From contig CAMENK010000036.1 in NCBI GenBank assembly GCA_945928335.1, forward strand, positions 1 through 6,679: 6,679 bases of DNA, given 5' to 3'. This document shows positions 1 through 4,493 of the stretch, in pieces. This DNA comes from an uncultured Bacillota bacterium (GTDB lineage: Bacteria > Bacillota_I > Bacilli_A > RF39 > UBA660). The translations under genes were made by a program, and so were the position numbers. How positions within the stretch are numbered: the stretch's first letter is position 1; each line of letters starts with the position of its first letter. The notes under the pieces are model-generated. The model worked only from the letters and a program-made list of their open reading frames with translations. It was not told where the DNA came from and made no database searches.

Positions 1-442
1 AGGAGGATTATTTGAAAGTACACAAGCAGTAGAAGATAAATTTAGTGCAAGTACAAGTGGTGGAGGAAATGGAAAACTAAAATATCCAATAGCATTAATG
101 ACCGTAGATGAAGTAGCGTATGCAGGAGGAGTATATAATACTAATTTATCTAGCCCATATGCATGGTATTATACAAATAGCACAGGAAGTAGTATAACAG
201 GAACTAATCAATGGTGGACATTATCGCCTGGATTCTGGGGCGCTTCTTATTCTACCGAATGGAATGTCTTTGGTTCTAACTATTCAGGTCGTTTAAATAC
301 TGGACGTTACGTAGACTATTCTGACGCCGTACGTCCTTCAATATCATTAAAATCTTGTACTAAATGGTCTTCTGGTGATGGAACTTCATCTAATCCTTAC
401 AAAGTAAGTGTAGATGACACTTGCGCTAATGCCGAAAATTAG
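1..442 (+). CDS. Surface/secreted protein, C-terminal part, C-type-lectin/DUF6273-like domain (5' partial)
   Basis: The reading frame is open from the window edge (first full codon at position 2), so the ATG at 98 is internal and the gene starts outside the window. The visible 146 residues contain a Gly/Ser linker (STSGGGNGK), then PIALMTVDEVAYAGG, a tryptophan-rich block WWTLSPGFWG, and a closing VRPSISLKS followed by GDGTSSNPYKV. From memory, this order (E-x-x-YAGG, W-x-LSP, VRP-x-x-x-L, GTSSNPY) is typical of DUF6273/formylglycine-enzyme-like C-type lectin folds at the ends of large exported or pilin-like proteins of gut Firmicutes. The two cysteines in the tail (SC...TC) could form a disulfide outside the cell. 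No membrane anchor or sorting signal follows, so attachment, if any, is N-terminal. From about 222 on, GC content and codon choice change markedly. The ligand is unknown. The next gene's ribosome binding site overlaps this stop codon. Confidence 0.75.
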   Translation, partial: GGLFESTQAVEDKFSASTSGGGNGKLKYPIALMTVDEVAYAGGVYNTNLSSPYAWYYTNSTGSSITGTNQWWTLSPGFWGASYSTEWNVFGSNYSGRLNTGRYVDYSDAVRPSISLKSCTKWSSGDGTSSNPYKVSVDDTCANAEN

Positions 443-450
443 GAGTATGT

Positions 451-678
451 ATGATAACAGAAAATGAATTAAAAATGATAATTGGTAAGAATGTAAGAAA
501 ATATAGAAAACTAGACGGAAGATATACTCAAAAAGAATTAGCGAGTTTAATAGATGTAACTACTGCATTACTTGGTGCATTAGAAAGCCATAATATATGT
601 CAAGGTATAAGTATATATACACTTTATAAAATTAGCAAAGTACTTGATGTATCTATAGATAAATTCTTTGAAGAATAG
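451..678 (+). CDS. Small XRE-family helix-turn-helix transcriptional regulator
   Basis: This 75-residue protein is essentially one Cro/C1-type HTH domain. IGKNVRKYRK (residues 11-20) forms helix 1, TQKELASLIDVTTALLGALE (26-45) covers the HTH helices, and ISIYTLYKISKVLDVSIDKFF (53-73) is the usual closing pair of helices with an LxVSIDxFF ending. There is no sensor or catalytic domain, so it probably acts as a DNA-binding dimer. The binding site AGGAG (441-445) lies five bases before ATG and overlaps the stop of the surface-protein gene. The two are therefore co-transcribed and probably translationally linked. Its own stop lies inside the terminator hairpin at 674-699. The DNA-recognition helix carries a Cys and a Gln shortly after it (HNICQG), a region that varies within the family. 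Its target is unknown; the neighbouring palindrome or its own operon are candidates. Confidence 0.88.
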   Translation: MITENELKMIIGKNVRKYRKLDGRYTQKELASLIDVTTALLGALESHNICQGISIYTLYKISKVLDVSIDKFFEE

Positions 679-699
679 AAACCTAGGTTTCTATTTTTT
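674..699 (+). terminator. Intrinsic terminator built on a perfect palindrome
   Basis: Bases 674-695 are a perfect 22-base palindrome centred on CCTAGG. They can fold as a 9-bp stem (674-682 with 687-695) and a CTAG loop. T694-T699 provide the U-run and A671-A672 an upstream A-tract. The regulator's TAG stop (676-678) sits in the left arm. A perfect palindrome could also be a dimer operator, but its position after a stop and the T-run favour a terminator. Confidence 0.85.
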
Positions 700-700
700 C

Positions 701-729
701 TTGTATTATTGTACTTTATTTGCTATAAT
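701..729 (+). promoter_or_regulatory. Sigma-A-type promoter with extended -10, upstream of der
   Basis: A perfect extended -10, TGC-TATAAT (721-729), lies 17 bp downstream of a weak -35 TTGTAT (701-706). The -35 begins two bases after the preceding terminator's T-run ends. Expected transcription start is about 736, giving a leader of roughly 20 bases before the der ATG at 757, enough to include the binding site GAAAGGGG (741-748). Confidence 0.8.
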
Positions 730-756
730 AAACTTGCTTTGAAAGGGGATGAACTC

Positions 757-2067
757 ATGAAAAAAAATACTATTTGTTTAGTAGGTAGACCTAATGTAGG
801 GAAAAGCACTTTATTTAATAGATTAGTTAAAAAGAAAATATCTATTATAGAAGATATTCCAGGTGTAACTAGAGATAGAATATATGCAAGTGGAGTATAT
901 GAAGATAAAAGTTTTTATCTAATAGATACTGGTGGAATAGATATTAGTGATGGAACTTTTAATGAAGAAATAACAGCACAAGTAGAAATTGGAATAGATG
1001 AAAGTGATGTTATAATTTTTGTAGTAGATGGTAAAGAGGGCATAACTAGTAATGATATTCTTATAAGAGATATGTTAAGAAAAACAAATAAAAAAGTAAT
1101 TGTTGCTATAAATAAAATAGATAATAAATTGAGCGAAGAAAATATGTATGATTTTTATACATTAGGATTTGATGAATATGTCCCTATAAGCGCTGAACAT
1201 AATATTGGCATTAGTGATTTAATGGATAAGGTAACTGAAAATTTTGATGATTCGATTTTAGAAGAAGATAATCGCCTTAAATTTTCTGTAATAGGGAGAC
1301 CTAATGTTGGAAAAAGTAGTTTAGTAAATGCATTATTAAATGAAGAAAGAGTTATAGTAAGTGATGTTGCTGGTACCACTAGAGATAGTATCGATACTGT
1401 ACTTACATATGATAAAAATGAATATATTCTTATTGATACAGCTGGTCTTAGAAAAAAAGGTAAAATATTTGAAAGTGTAGAAAAATATAGTTTACTTAGA
1501 AGCATGCGCGCTATTGATAGAAGTGATGTATGCCTATTAGTTATAAATGCTGAAGAAGGTATTATTGAACATGATAAACATATTGCTGGCTATGCAATTG
1601 AAGCAGGAAAAGCGATAGTAATTGTAGTTAATAAATGGGATACAATAGAAACTGACAAAGATGCAACTATGAAAAAATGGAAACAAGATATAAAAAATAA
1701 CTTTCAATTTATGCCTTATGCAAAAGTATGCTTTTTAAGTGCTAAAACAAGAAAAAGAATAAGTACACTAATGCCATTAGTATTAGAAAGTTATGAAAAT
1801 GCTACAAAAGAAATTAAAACTAGCATTTTAAATGACATAATAATGGAAGCATTCATGGAAACACCGCCTCCATCTTATAAAGGTAAAAAACTTAAAATAT
1901 ATTTTACTCATCAAAGTGGAACAAAACCTCCTAGATTTGATATAGAAGTTAATAGTAAAGGTTTAATACACTTTAGTTATGAAAGATATTTAGAAAATAA
2001 AATAAGACAGAATATTGATTTTAGTGGAACACCTATAATATTAAACTTTAAAAACAAAGGAGAGTAA
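757..2067 (+). CDS. der: Ribosome-associated GTPase Der (EngA)
   Basis: Der is a tandem-GTPase factor needed for late 50S ribosomal subunit maturation, cytoplasmic and usually essential. The protein is 436 residues, the standard length (as I recall it for Bacillus). GTPase domain 1 has the P-loop GRPNVGKST (10-18), G2 region PGVTRD (35-40), DTGG (57-60) and NKID (119-122). Domain 2 has GRPNVGKSS (180-188), AGTTRD (205-210), DTAG (227-230) and NKWD (292-295), followed by SAK (328-330). The KH-like C-terminal domain starts near 350 and contains the typical PPP (METPPPSYKGKK) and HQSGTKPPRF. All G-motifs are intact. I chose ATG 757 because AAAGGGG (742-748) lies eight bases before it. The in-frame TTG at 709 lies upstream of the -10 box, so it cannot be on this transcript. 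One small deviation: domain 2 reads INAEEG where IDAEEG is common. The next gene starts two bases after the stop. Confidence 0.97.
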   Translation: MKKNTICLVGRPNVGKSTLFNRLVKKKISIIEDIPGVTRDRIYASGVYEDKSFYLIDTGGIDISDGTFNEEITAQVEIGIDESDVIIFVVDGKEGITSNDILIRDMLRKTNKKVIVAINKIDNKLSEENMYDFYTLGFDEYVPISAEHNIGISDLMDKVTENFDDSILEEDNRLKFSVIGRPNVGKSSLVNALLNEERVIVSDVAGTTRDSIDTVLTYDKNEYILIDTAGLRKKGKIFESVEKYSLLRSMRAIDRSDVCLLVINAEEGIIEHDKHIAGYAIEAGKAIVIVVNKWDTIETDKDATMKKWKQDIKNNFQFMPYAKVCFLSAKTRKRISTLMPLVLESYENATKEIKTSILNDIIMEAFMETPPPSYKGKKLKIYFTHQSGTKPPRFDIEVNSKGLIHFSYERYLENKIRQNIDFSGTPIILNFKNKGE

Positions 2068-2069
2068 AT

Positions 2070-2504
2070 ATGTTTGGAAACTTAAGAATAGTTTTAAGAA
2101 GATATTGTAAAAACAATAGAACTTTATACAATAGTGATACAGAATACTTAGTTTATAATTATACTAAAAATAAAATTGAATTAGTTGATGAAAATGATAG
2201 CGAAGATTTAATTACCCTAAATTCAATTTATAAAATAGATAATCTTGGAGATTTATTAGTAAAAAATAATGAAATAACAATACTAAACAGTTATGCAAGA
2301 TTATATAAAAAAGCAATAGACTATATAGTTATAAATTTATCTATATCTGATAATAGAGAATTAACTTTACTATTAGAAGAATTAGATAGAAAACTAAATT
2401 ATTTCTTAGTATTTAAAGTCAATTATGATGATTTTATAGAAGTATTTAAACTCAAATTAAATGAAGTAAATTATACAAGAAAATTAACTATTAAAGGCGA
2501 ATAA
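2070..2504 (+). CDS. Conserved-looking hypothetical protein downstream of der
   Basis: I do not recognise this 144-residue protein. It has no signal peptide, membrane segment or metal-binding Cys/His set; the only cysteine is C13 (RRYCKNN). The N-terminal 20 residues are basic (RIVLRRYCKNNR). The middle (about 25-65) looks like short alternating strands (TEYLVYNYTKNKIELVDEND). The C-terminal part (75-135) is predicted by eye to be helical, with many Leu/Ile/Glu/Lys (NRELTLLLEELDRKLNYFLV). It starts two bases after the der stop, with AAGGAG (2057-2062) inside the end of der, so it is co-transcribed and probably translationally coupled. The transcript ends at the hairpin 2497-2521. Linkage suggests, but does not show, a role in ribosome assembly or another growth-linked process. 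Codon use matches der, so recent transfer is not indicated. Confidence 0.8.
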   Translation: MFGNLRIVLRRYCKNNRTLYNSDTEYLVYNYTKNKIELVDENDSEDLITLNSIYKIDNLGDLLVKNNEITILNSYARLYKKAIDYIVINLSISDNRELTLLLEELDRKLNYFLVFKVNYDDFIEVFKLKLNEVNYTRKLTIKGE

Positions 2505-2521
2505 CACAAATTCGCTTTTTT
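2493..2521 (+). terminator. Intrinsic terminator of the der operon
   Basis: GCGAAT (2497-2502) pairs with ATTCGC (2510-2515) around a 7-base loop. The stem can be extended by G-T and A-T pairs into the T-run (2516-2521). The TAA stop (2502-2504) starts inside the stem. Confidence 0.75.
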
Positions 2522-2530
2522 CATATACTA
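2522..2530 (+). promoter_or_regulatory. Possible promoter -10 box (CATATACTA) before the SpoVIF-like gene
   Basis: CATATACTA fits the sigma-K -10 pattern CATAnnnTA known from Bacillus. AC dinucleotides at 2504-2507 lie roughly where the sigma-K -35 'AC' is expected. The same stretch also holds a sigma-A-like TATACT (2524-2529). A start about seven bases downstream would fall at the edge of the ribosome binding site, which weakens the case. In AT-rich DNA such a match can be chance. A near-identical 16-base block precedes the minus-strand coat-like gene. Confidence 0.35.
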
Positions 2531-2547
2531 TTCTAGAGGTGGGTTAA

Positions 2548-2787
2548 ATGGCTAAAGAAGATATATTTGATAGAATAGAAAAAAAGACTAATGTTAATAA
2601 AGACACTATAATTAGTTTAGCAAGAAGATTACAAGATGGAGATTTTAAAAACGAGGATAATTTACGAAGCATTATAAATGAAATAAGTATTATTACTGGA
2701 AAAGAAGTAAGTAAAGAAAAAGAAGATAAAATAGTAGAAATGGTTATAAATGATAAAGTGCCAAGCGATATTGATAAATACGTATAG
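2548..2787 (+). CDS. SpoVIF-family (stage VI sporulation protein F-like) small protein
   Basis: This 79-residue, charged, soluble protein has the layout of the SpoVIF/YjcC family as I recall it. An early IEKKTNVNKDTIISLARRLQ (residues 11-30) is followed by DFKNEDNLRSIINEIS and then VSKEKEDKIVEMVINDKVP near the end. Bacillus SpoVIF is slightly longer (high 80s) and acts in the mother cell on late coat/GerE-dependent gene expression. No signal peptide or membrane helix is present. ATG 2548 follows AGGTGG (2537-2542) by five bases. The gene stands alone between two terminators, so it is expressed either from the CATATACTA-type box just upstream or by read-through from the der operon. Recognition is from pattern memory; another small helical regulator is possible. 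If correct, it implies a spore-forming lineage or a remnant of one. Confidence 0.72.
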   Translation: MAKEDIFDRIEKKTNVNKDTIISLARRLQDGDFKNEDNLRSIINEISIITGKEVSKEKEDKIVEMVINDKVPSDIDKYV

Positions 2788-2810
2788 TTCTAGAAATAGA
2801 ACTTTTTATT
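2786..2810 (+). terminator. Intrinsic terminator after the SpoVIF-like gene
   Basis: AGTTCTA (2786-2792) and TAGAACT (2797-2803) form a 7-bp stem closed by a GAAA tetraloop (2793-2796), a stable GNRA loop. The stem is followed by TTTTTATT. The stop TAG (2785-2787) overlaps the left arm. Confidence 0.85.
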
Positions 2811-2822
2811 TTAATTAGTGTA

Positions 2823-2847
2823 TGCTATAATAAATTGCTAAGAAAGG
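2823..2847 (+). promoter_or_regulatory. Extended -10 promoter with a der-like leader
   Basis: TGC-TATAAT (2823-2831) is a perfect extended -10. The spacing-appropriate -35 (about 2803-2808, TTTTTA) is poor and lies in the preceding terminator's T-run. From TGC through GAAAGG the sequence nearly repeats that of the der promoter. Expected start is about 2838, and the binding site AAAGGTG (2843-2849) serves the mini-ORF at 2855. Confidence 0.75.
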
Positions 2848-2854
2848 TGTTTTT

Positions 2855-2887
2855 ATGAAAACTAAAAAAATAGTGGAGGTTTTATGA
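2855..2887 (+). CDS. Ten-codon leader mini-ORF coupled to the downstream gene
   Basis: ATG 2855 is preceded by AAAGGTG (2843-2849) at five bases and encodes MKTKKIVEVL. It stops at TGA (2885-2887), which overlaps the next gene's ATG (2884-2886) as ATGA. A second site, GGAGG (2875-2879), lies within its codons and serves the next gene. It is the first start codon on the expected transcript, so ribosomes should meet it first. The peptide may only deliver ribosomes to the next gene by termination-reinitiation. It lacks runs of one amino acid or a hairpin that would suggest attenuation. Whether the peptide itself matters is unknown. A frameshift separating the first ten codons of one ancestral gene is a further possibility. 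Confidence 0.5.
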   Translation: MKTKKIVEVL

Positions 2888-3393
2888 AAAATTTTACTAA
2901 AGAAAGAGAAATGTATTTAAAAAGAAAAATAGAATTAGAAAAAAGAAAAAAATGTTTAACAAAGAAAATAGATAAAGAAATAGAACAACATAAACATTCA
3001 TGTGCACACCATCAATTATTTTTAATTCATTATGAAAAGAAAGATGAAAACACAATTTATTTTCCAAGATTATATTGTTATAACTGTGGAAGAGTATTAG
3101 CATTAAGAAAACTAAATAATCAAGAATATACTAATATTGTTAATTCAATGCCTATAGTAAGCAAATTTATTCCTACATATATTGATGATAAGTATAAAAT
3201 ATGTATTATAAATGAAGCAGTAGATAGTATAGTCTTAAATACTATTCCAAATAGTTATGAGGAATTAACAAGAACATGTAAAAGTATAAATGAAAAATTA
3301 TTAGAAAGTTTAGAAGATATACATTCATTTAATGAATTACAAGAGAAATTTAAAAAACTAATTGCAGGTAAAAAGAAGTCTTTGAAAAAATAG
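2884..3393 (+). CDS. Hypothetical protein with a Cys/His zinc-like site and coiled-coil ends
   Basis: This 169-residue, strongly basic cytosolic protein is not a family I can name. Residues 5-37 are an uninterrupted charged helix (KEREMYLKRKIELEKRKK), likely coiled coil. Then comes HSCAHH (38-43) and, 21 residues later, CYNCGR (65-70). C40, H42 or H43, C65 and C68 could bind one zinc as a ribbon-like knuckle with strands LFLIHYE and RLYCYNC between and around them. The remainder (85-169) is helical and ends in a Lys-rich tail (KKLIAGKKKSLKK). From memory, similar C-x-H...C-x-x-C proteins occur in several gut Firmicutes without assigned function. ATG 2884 overlaps the mini-ORF stop, and GGAGG (2875-2879) is only four bases away. 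The gene converges on the minus-strand gene and shares its terminator. Nucleic-acid binding is plausible from charge and metal site but unproven. Confidence 0.78.
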   Translation: MKNFTKEREMYLKRKIELEKRKKCLTKKIDKEIEQHKHSCAHHQLFLIHYEKKDENTIYFPRLYCYNCGRVLALRKLNNQEYTNIVNSMPIVSKFIPTYIDDKYKICIINEAVDSIVLNTIPNSYEELTRTCKSINEKLLESLEDIHSFNELQEKFKKLIAGKKKSLKK

Positions 3394-3402
3394 ACTTCTT
3401 TT
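3371..3402. terminator. Bidirectional terminator between convergent genes
   Basis: AAAAGAAGTC (3371-3380) pairs perfectly with GACTTCTTTT (3393-3402), and T3381-A3392 makes an 11th pair around a 10-base loop. On the plus strand the T-rich right arm provides the U-run. On the minus strand the complement of A3366-A3374 gives TTCTTTTT. The plus gene's stop (3391-3393) and the first two bases of the minus gene's stop (3401-3403) both fall in the hairpin. Confidence 0.82.
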
Positions 3403-3712
3403 ATATCATATAAAGATTTGAATCGACTATTGTATCATCGGTTAAATTAGTGCTACCTGTTTCTAATTTTTTAAGTCTAGCATCAAGATTTCTAATTTGC
3501 CTTTCTATTTTACTTATTCTTTGGTCATATTCGTCCACATAAGTATTGTTAGTCATATTACCATAGTTCATATTTCCTGAAGGCACCATCACATTAGGCC
3601 CATATGCTTGATACTGGGTATTTATATTATAACCTTGAGGTGGTATAAATTGTGGCTCACTAAAAGCTCCGGCATTATAGTTACCATAAACCATATCTCT
3701 ATTTCCTTTCAT
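3401..3712 (-). CDS. Tyr/Asn/Gly-rich protein with C-terminal coiled coil, possible spore-coat protein
   Basis: The first ~60 of 103 residues are low-complexity and rich in Y, N, G, P and M (VYGNYNAGAFSEPQF, GNMNYGNMTNNTYVDEY). They are followed by a regular heptad helix QRISKIERQIRNLDARLKKLE (64-84) with I66, I69, I73, L76, L80 and L83 in a/d positions, then a short polar tail. There is no signal peptide, membrane helix or cysteine. This build resembles small coat or coat-associated proteins of spore formers, which are often disordered and self-assembling; no specific family is recognised. ATG 3710-3712 (read on minus) is preceded by GGAGGA (complement of 3718-3723) at five bases, supporting this start over the Met seven residues on. 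A CATATAATA box lies 21 bases upstream. The stop is only seven bases from that of the convergent zinc-site gene. Codon use is more balanced, as expected from the composition. Confidence 0.78.
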   Translation of the reverse strand: MKGNRDMVYGNYNAGAFSEPQFIPPQGYNINTQYQAYGPNVMVPSGNMNYGNMTNNTYVDEYDQRISKIERQIRNLDARLKKLETGSTNLTDDTIVDSNLYMI

Positions 3713-3733
3713 AAAAATCCTCCATTTCGTAAT

Positions 3734-3742
3734 TATTATATG
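3734..3742 (-). promoter_or_regulatory. Possible promoter -10 box (CATATAATA) of the minus-strand gene
   Basis: On the minus strand CATATAATA fits the sigma-K form CATAnnnTA and also contains TATAAT. With CACAC at about the right distance upstream, it resembles the box before the SpoVIF-like gene; the aligned 16-base blocks differ at two positions. The sigma-A -35 spaced at 17 bp is poor. The box overlaps the -35 of the divergent trmB promoter. Confidence 0.42.
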
Positions 3743-3768
3743 ACAAAAGACTAAAAAGTGTGTATAAT
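3740..3768 (+). promoter_or_regulatory. Sigma-A promoter of trmB
   Basis: ATGACA (3740-3745, five of six to TTGACA) is followed after 17 bp by a perfect TATAAT (3763-3768). It is the best full consensus in the window. A start near 3775 leaves only about nine bases before ATG 3784, so the binding site AGGTGG (3774-3779) lies at the very 5' end of the transcript. Confidence 0.7.
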
Positions 3769-3783
3769 GTAATAGGTGGTTAT

Positions 3784-4401
3784 ATGAGACTTAAACATAT
3801 AAAAGGTTCAGAAGAAGTAGTTGAAAATAGTAATATTGTTATAAAAAAACCTGAAGAACATAAAGGTAAATGGAATAAAGTATTTAATAATAATAGAAAA
3901 ATTTATATAGAAATCGGAATGGGAAAAGGAAACTTCTTAATAGAGCATGCAAGAAGAAATCCTAAAATTAATTATATTGGTGTAGAAAAGTATCCAAGTG
4001 TATTATTAAAAGCTATAAAGACTATAGAAGAAGAAAATTTAAATAATATTAAAATTATATGTATAGATGCAATAAATATAGATAATATATTTGATAAAGA
4101 GGTAAGCAAAATATATTTAAATTTTAGTGATCCTTGGCCTAAAAAAAGACATGCTAAAAGAAGACTAACAAGTGAAGTATTTTTAAATAAATATGATAAA
4201 ATATTTAAAGGCCTAAAAGTAATAGAGCAAAAAACTGATAATGATGATTTATTCTTATATAGACGAGAAATGTTTAAAAAGAATAAAGATATAATAATAA
4301 AAAAATCTAGGAATTATTTTGATACTATCAGAACAGAATATGAAAGTAAATTTATTGATAAAGGTAAAAATATAAATTACGTAAAGGTCATTAAAATCTA
4401 A
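3784..4401 (+). CDS. trmB: tRNA (guanine-N7-)-methyltransferase TrmB
   Basis: TrmB transfers a methyl group from S-adenosylmethionine to N7 of G46 in the variable loop of many tRNAs, in the cytoplasm. The 205-residue product carries the family motifs in order: KGKW (27-30), the SAM-binding IEIGMGKGNF (42-51), acidic IGVEK (65-69), LNFSDPWPKKRHAKRRLT (112-129, the signature), KTDN (150-153) and the C-terminal TEYESKF (184-190). Length is close to the Bacillus enzyme (just over 210). I chose ATG 3784 because MRLKHIKG resembles the usual MRxRxK start and AGGTGG lies just before it. The in-frame GTG at 3760 is excluded because it lies upstream of and overlaps nothing but the promoter's -10 region. 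The gene is monocistronic by layout: divergent from the coat-like gene and separated by 92 bases and a new promoter from the lipoprotein gene. Confidence 0.96.
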   Translation: MRLKHIKGSEEVVENSNIVIKKPEEHKGKWNKVFNNNRKIYIEIGMGKGNFLIEHARRNPKINYIGVEKYPSVLLKAIKTIEEENLNNIKIICIDAINIDNIFDKEVSKIYLNFSDPWPKKRHAKRRLTSEVFLNKYDKIFKGLKVIEQKTDNDDLFLYRREMFKKNKDIIIKKSRNYFDTIRTEYESKFIDKGKNINYVKVIKI

Positions 4402-4430
4402 TGTAAAATTATGTAAAATAAATTACATAA
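4401..4430. repeat. Short direct and inverted AT repeats after trmB
   Basis: ATGTAAAAT occurs at 4401-4409 and 4411-4419. TTATGTAA (4409-4416) is the inverted complement of TTACATAA (4423-4430) across a 6-base spacer. The 8-bp stem has one G-C pair and is followed on the plus strand by A-rich rather than T-rich DNA, so it is a poor terminator for trmB. It may be a weak minus-strand terminator, a protein-binding site, or chance. Confidence 0.4.
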
Positions 4431-4459
4431 AAAATACACTAGGAAAATTGAATAATATT

Positions 4460-4468
4460 TGTTATAAT
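4460..4468 (+). promoter_or_regulatory. Extended -10 promoter of the envelope operon
   Basis: TGT-TATAAT (4460-4468) is a perfect extended -10 with no convincing -35 at 17 bp (TTGAAT at 4448 is too close). A start near 4475 would give a leader of about 19 bases containing the site GAAGTGGGTG (4477-4486) before ATG 4494. Confidence 0.65.
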
Positions 4469-4493
4469 TAACTATAGAAGTGGGTGAAACTGA

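Noticed and set aside
1..6. AGGAGG at the very start as a ribosome binding site
   Set aside because: It codes for Gly-Gly in the open frame of the surface protein; no suitable start follows at the right distance.
98..442. ATG at 98 as the true start of the first gene
   Set aside because: The frame is open to the window edge, the family motif PIALMTVDE spans this Met, and no binding site precedes it.
709..756. TTG at 709 as the der start
   Set aside because: It lies upstream of the -10 box, adds 16 residues absent from Der proteins, and has no binding site, unlike ATG 757.
1155..1505. Minus-strand ORF inside der
   Set aside because: Antisense shadow of a conserved GTPase domain; no binding site and a Ser/Leu-rich composition typical of reversed AT-rich codons.
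2897..3103. Minus-strand ORF rich in Phe/Leu
   Set aside because: Reverse of a Lys/Glu-rich helix; the apparent hydrophobicity is an artefact of AAA/GAA complement.
3760..3783. GTG at 3760 as the trmB start
   Set aside because: It sits in the promoter, upstream of the expected transcript start; ATG 3784 has AGGTGG and the usual TrmB N-terminus.
4448..4468. TTGAAT as -35 for the lipoprotein promoter
   Set aside because: Only nine bases separate it from TATAAT; 16-18 are needed.
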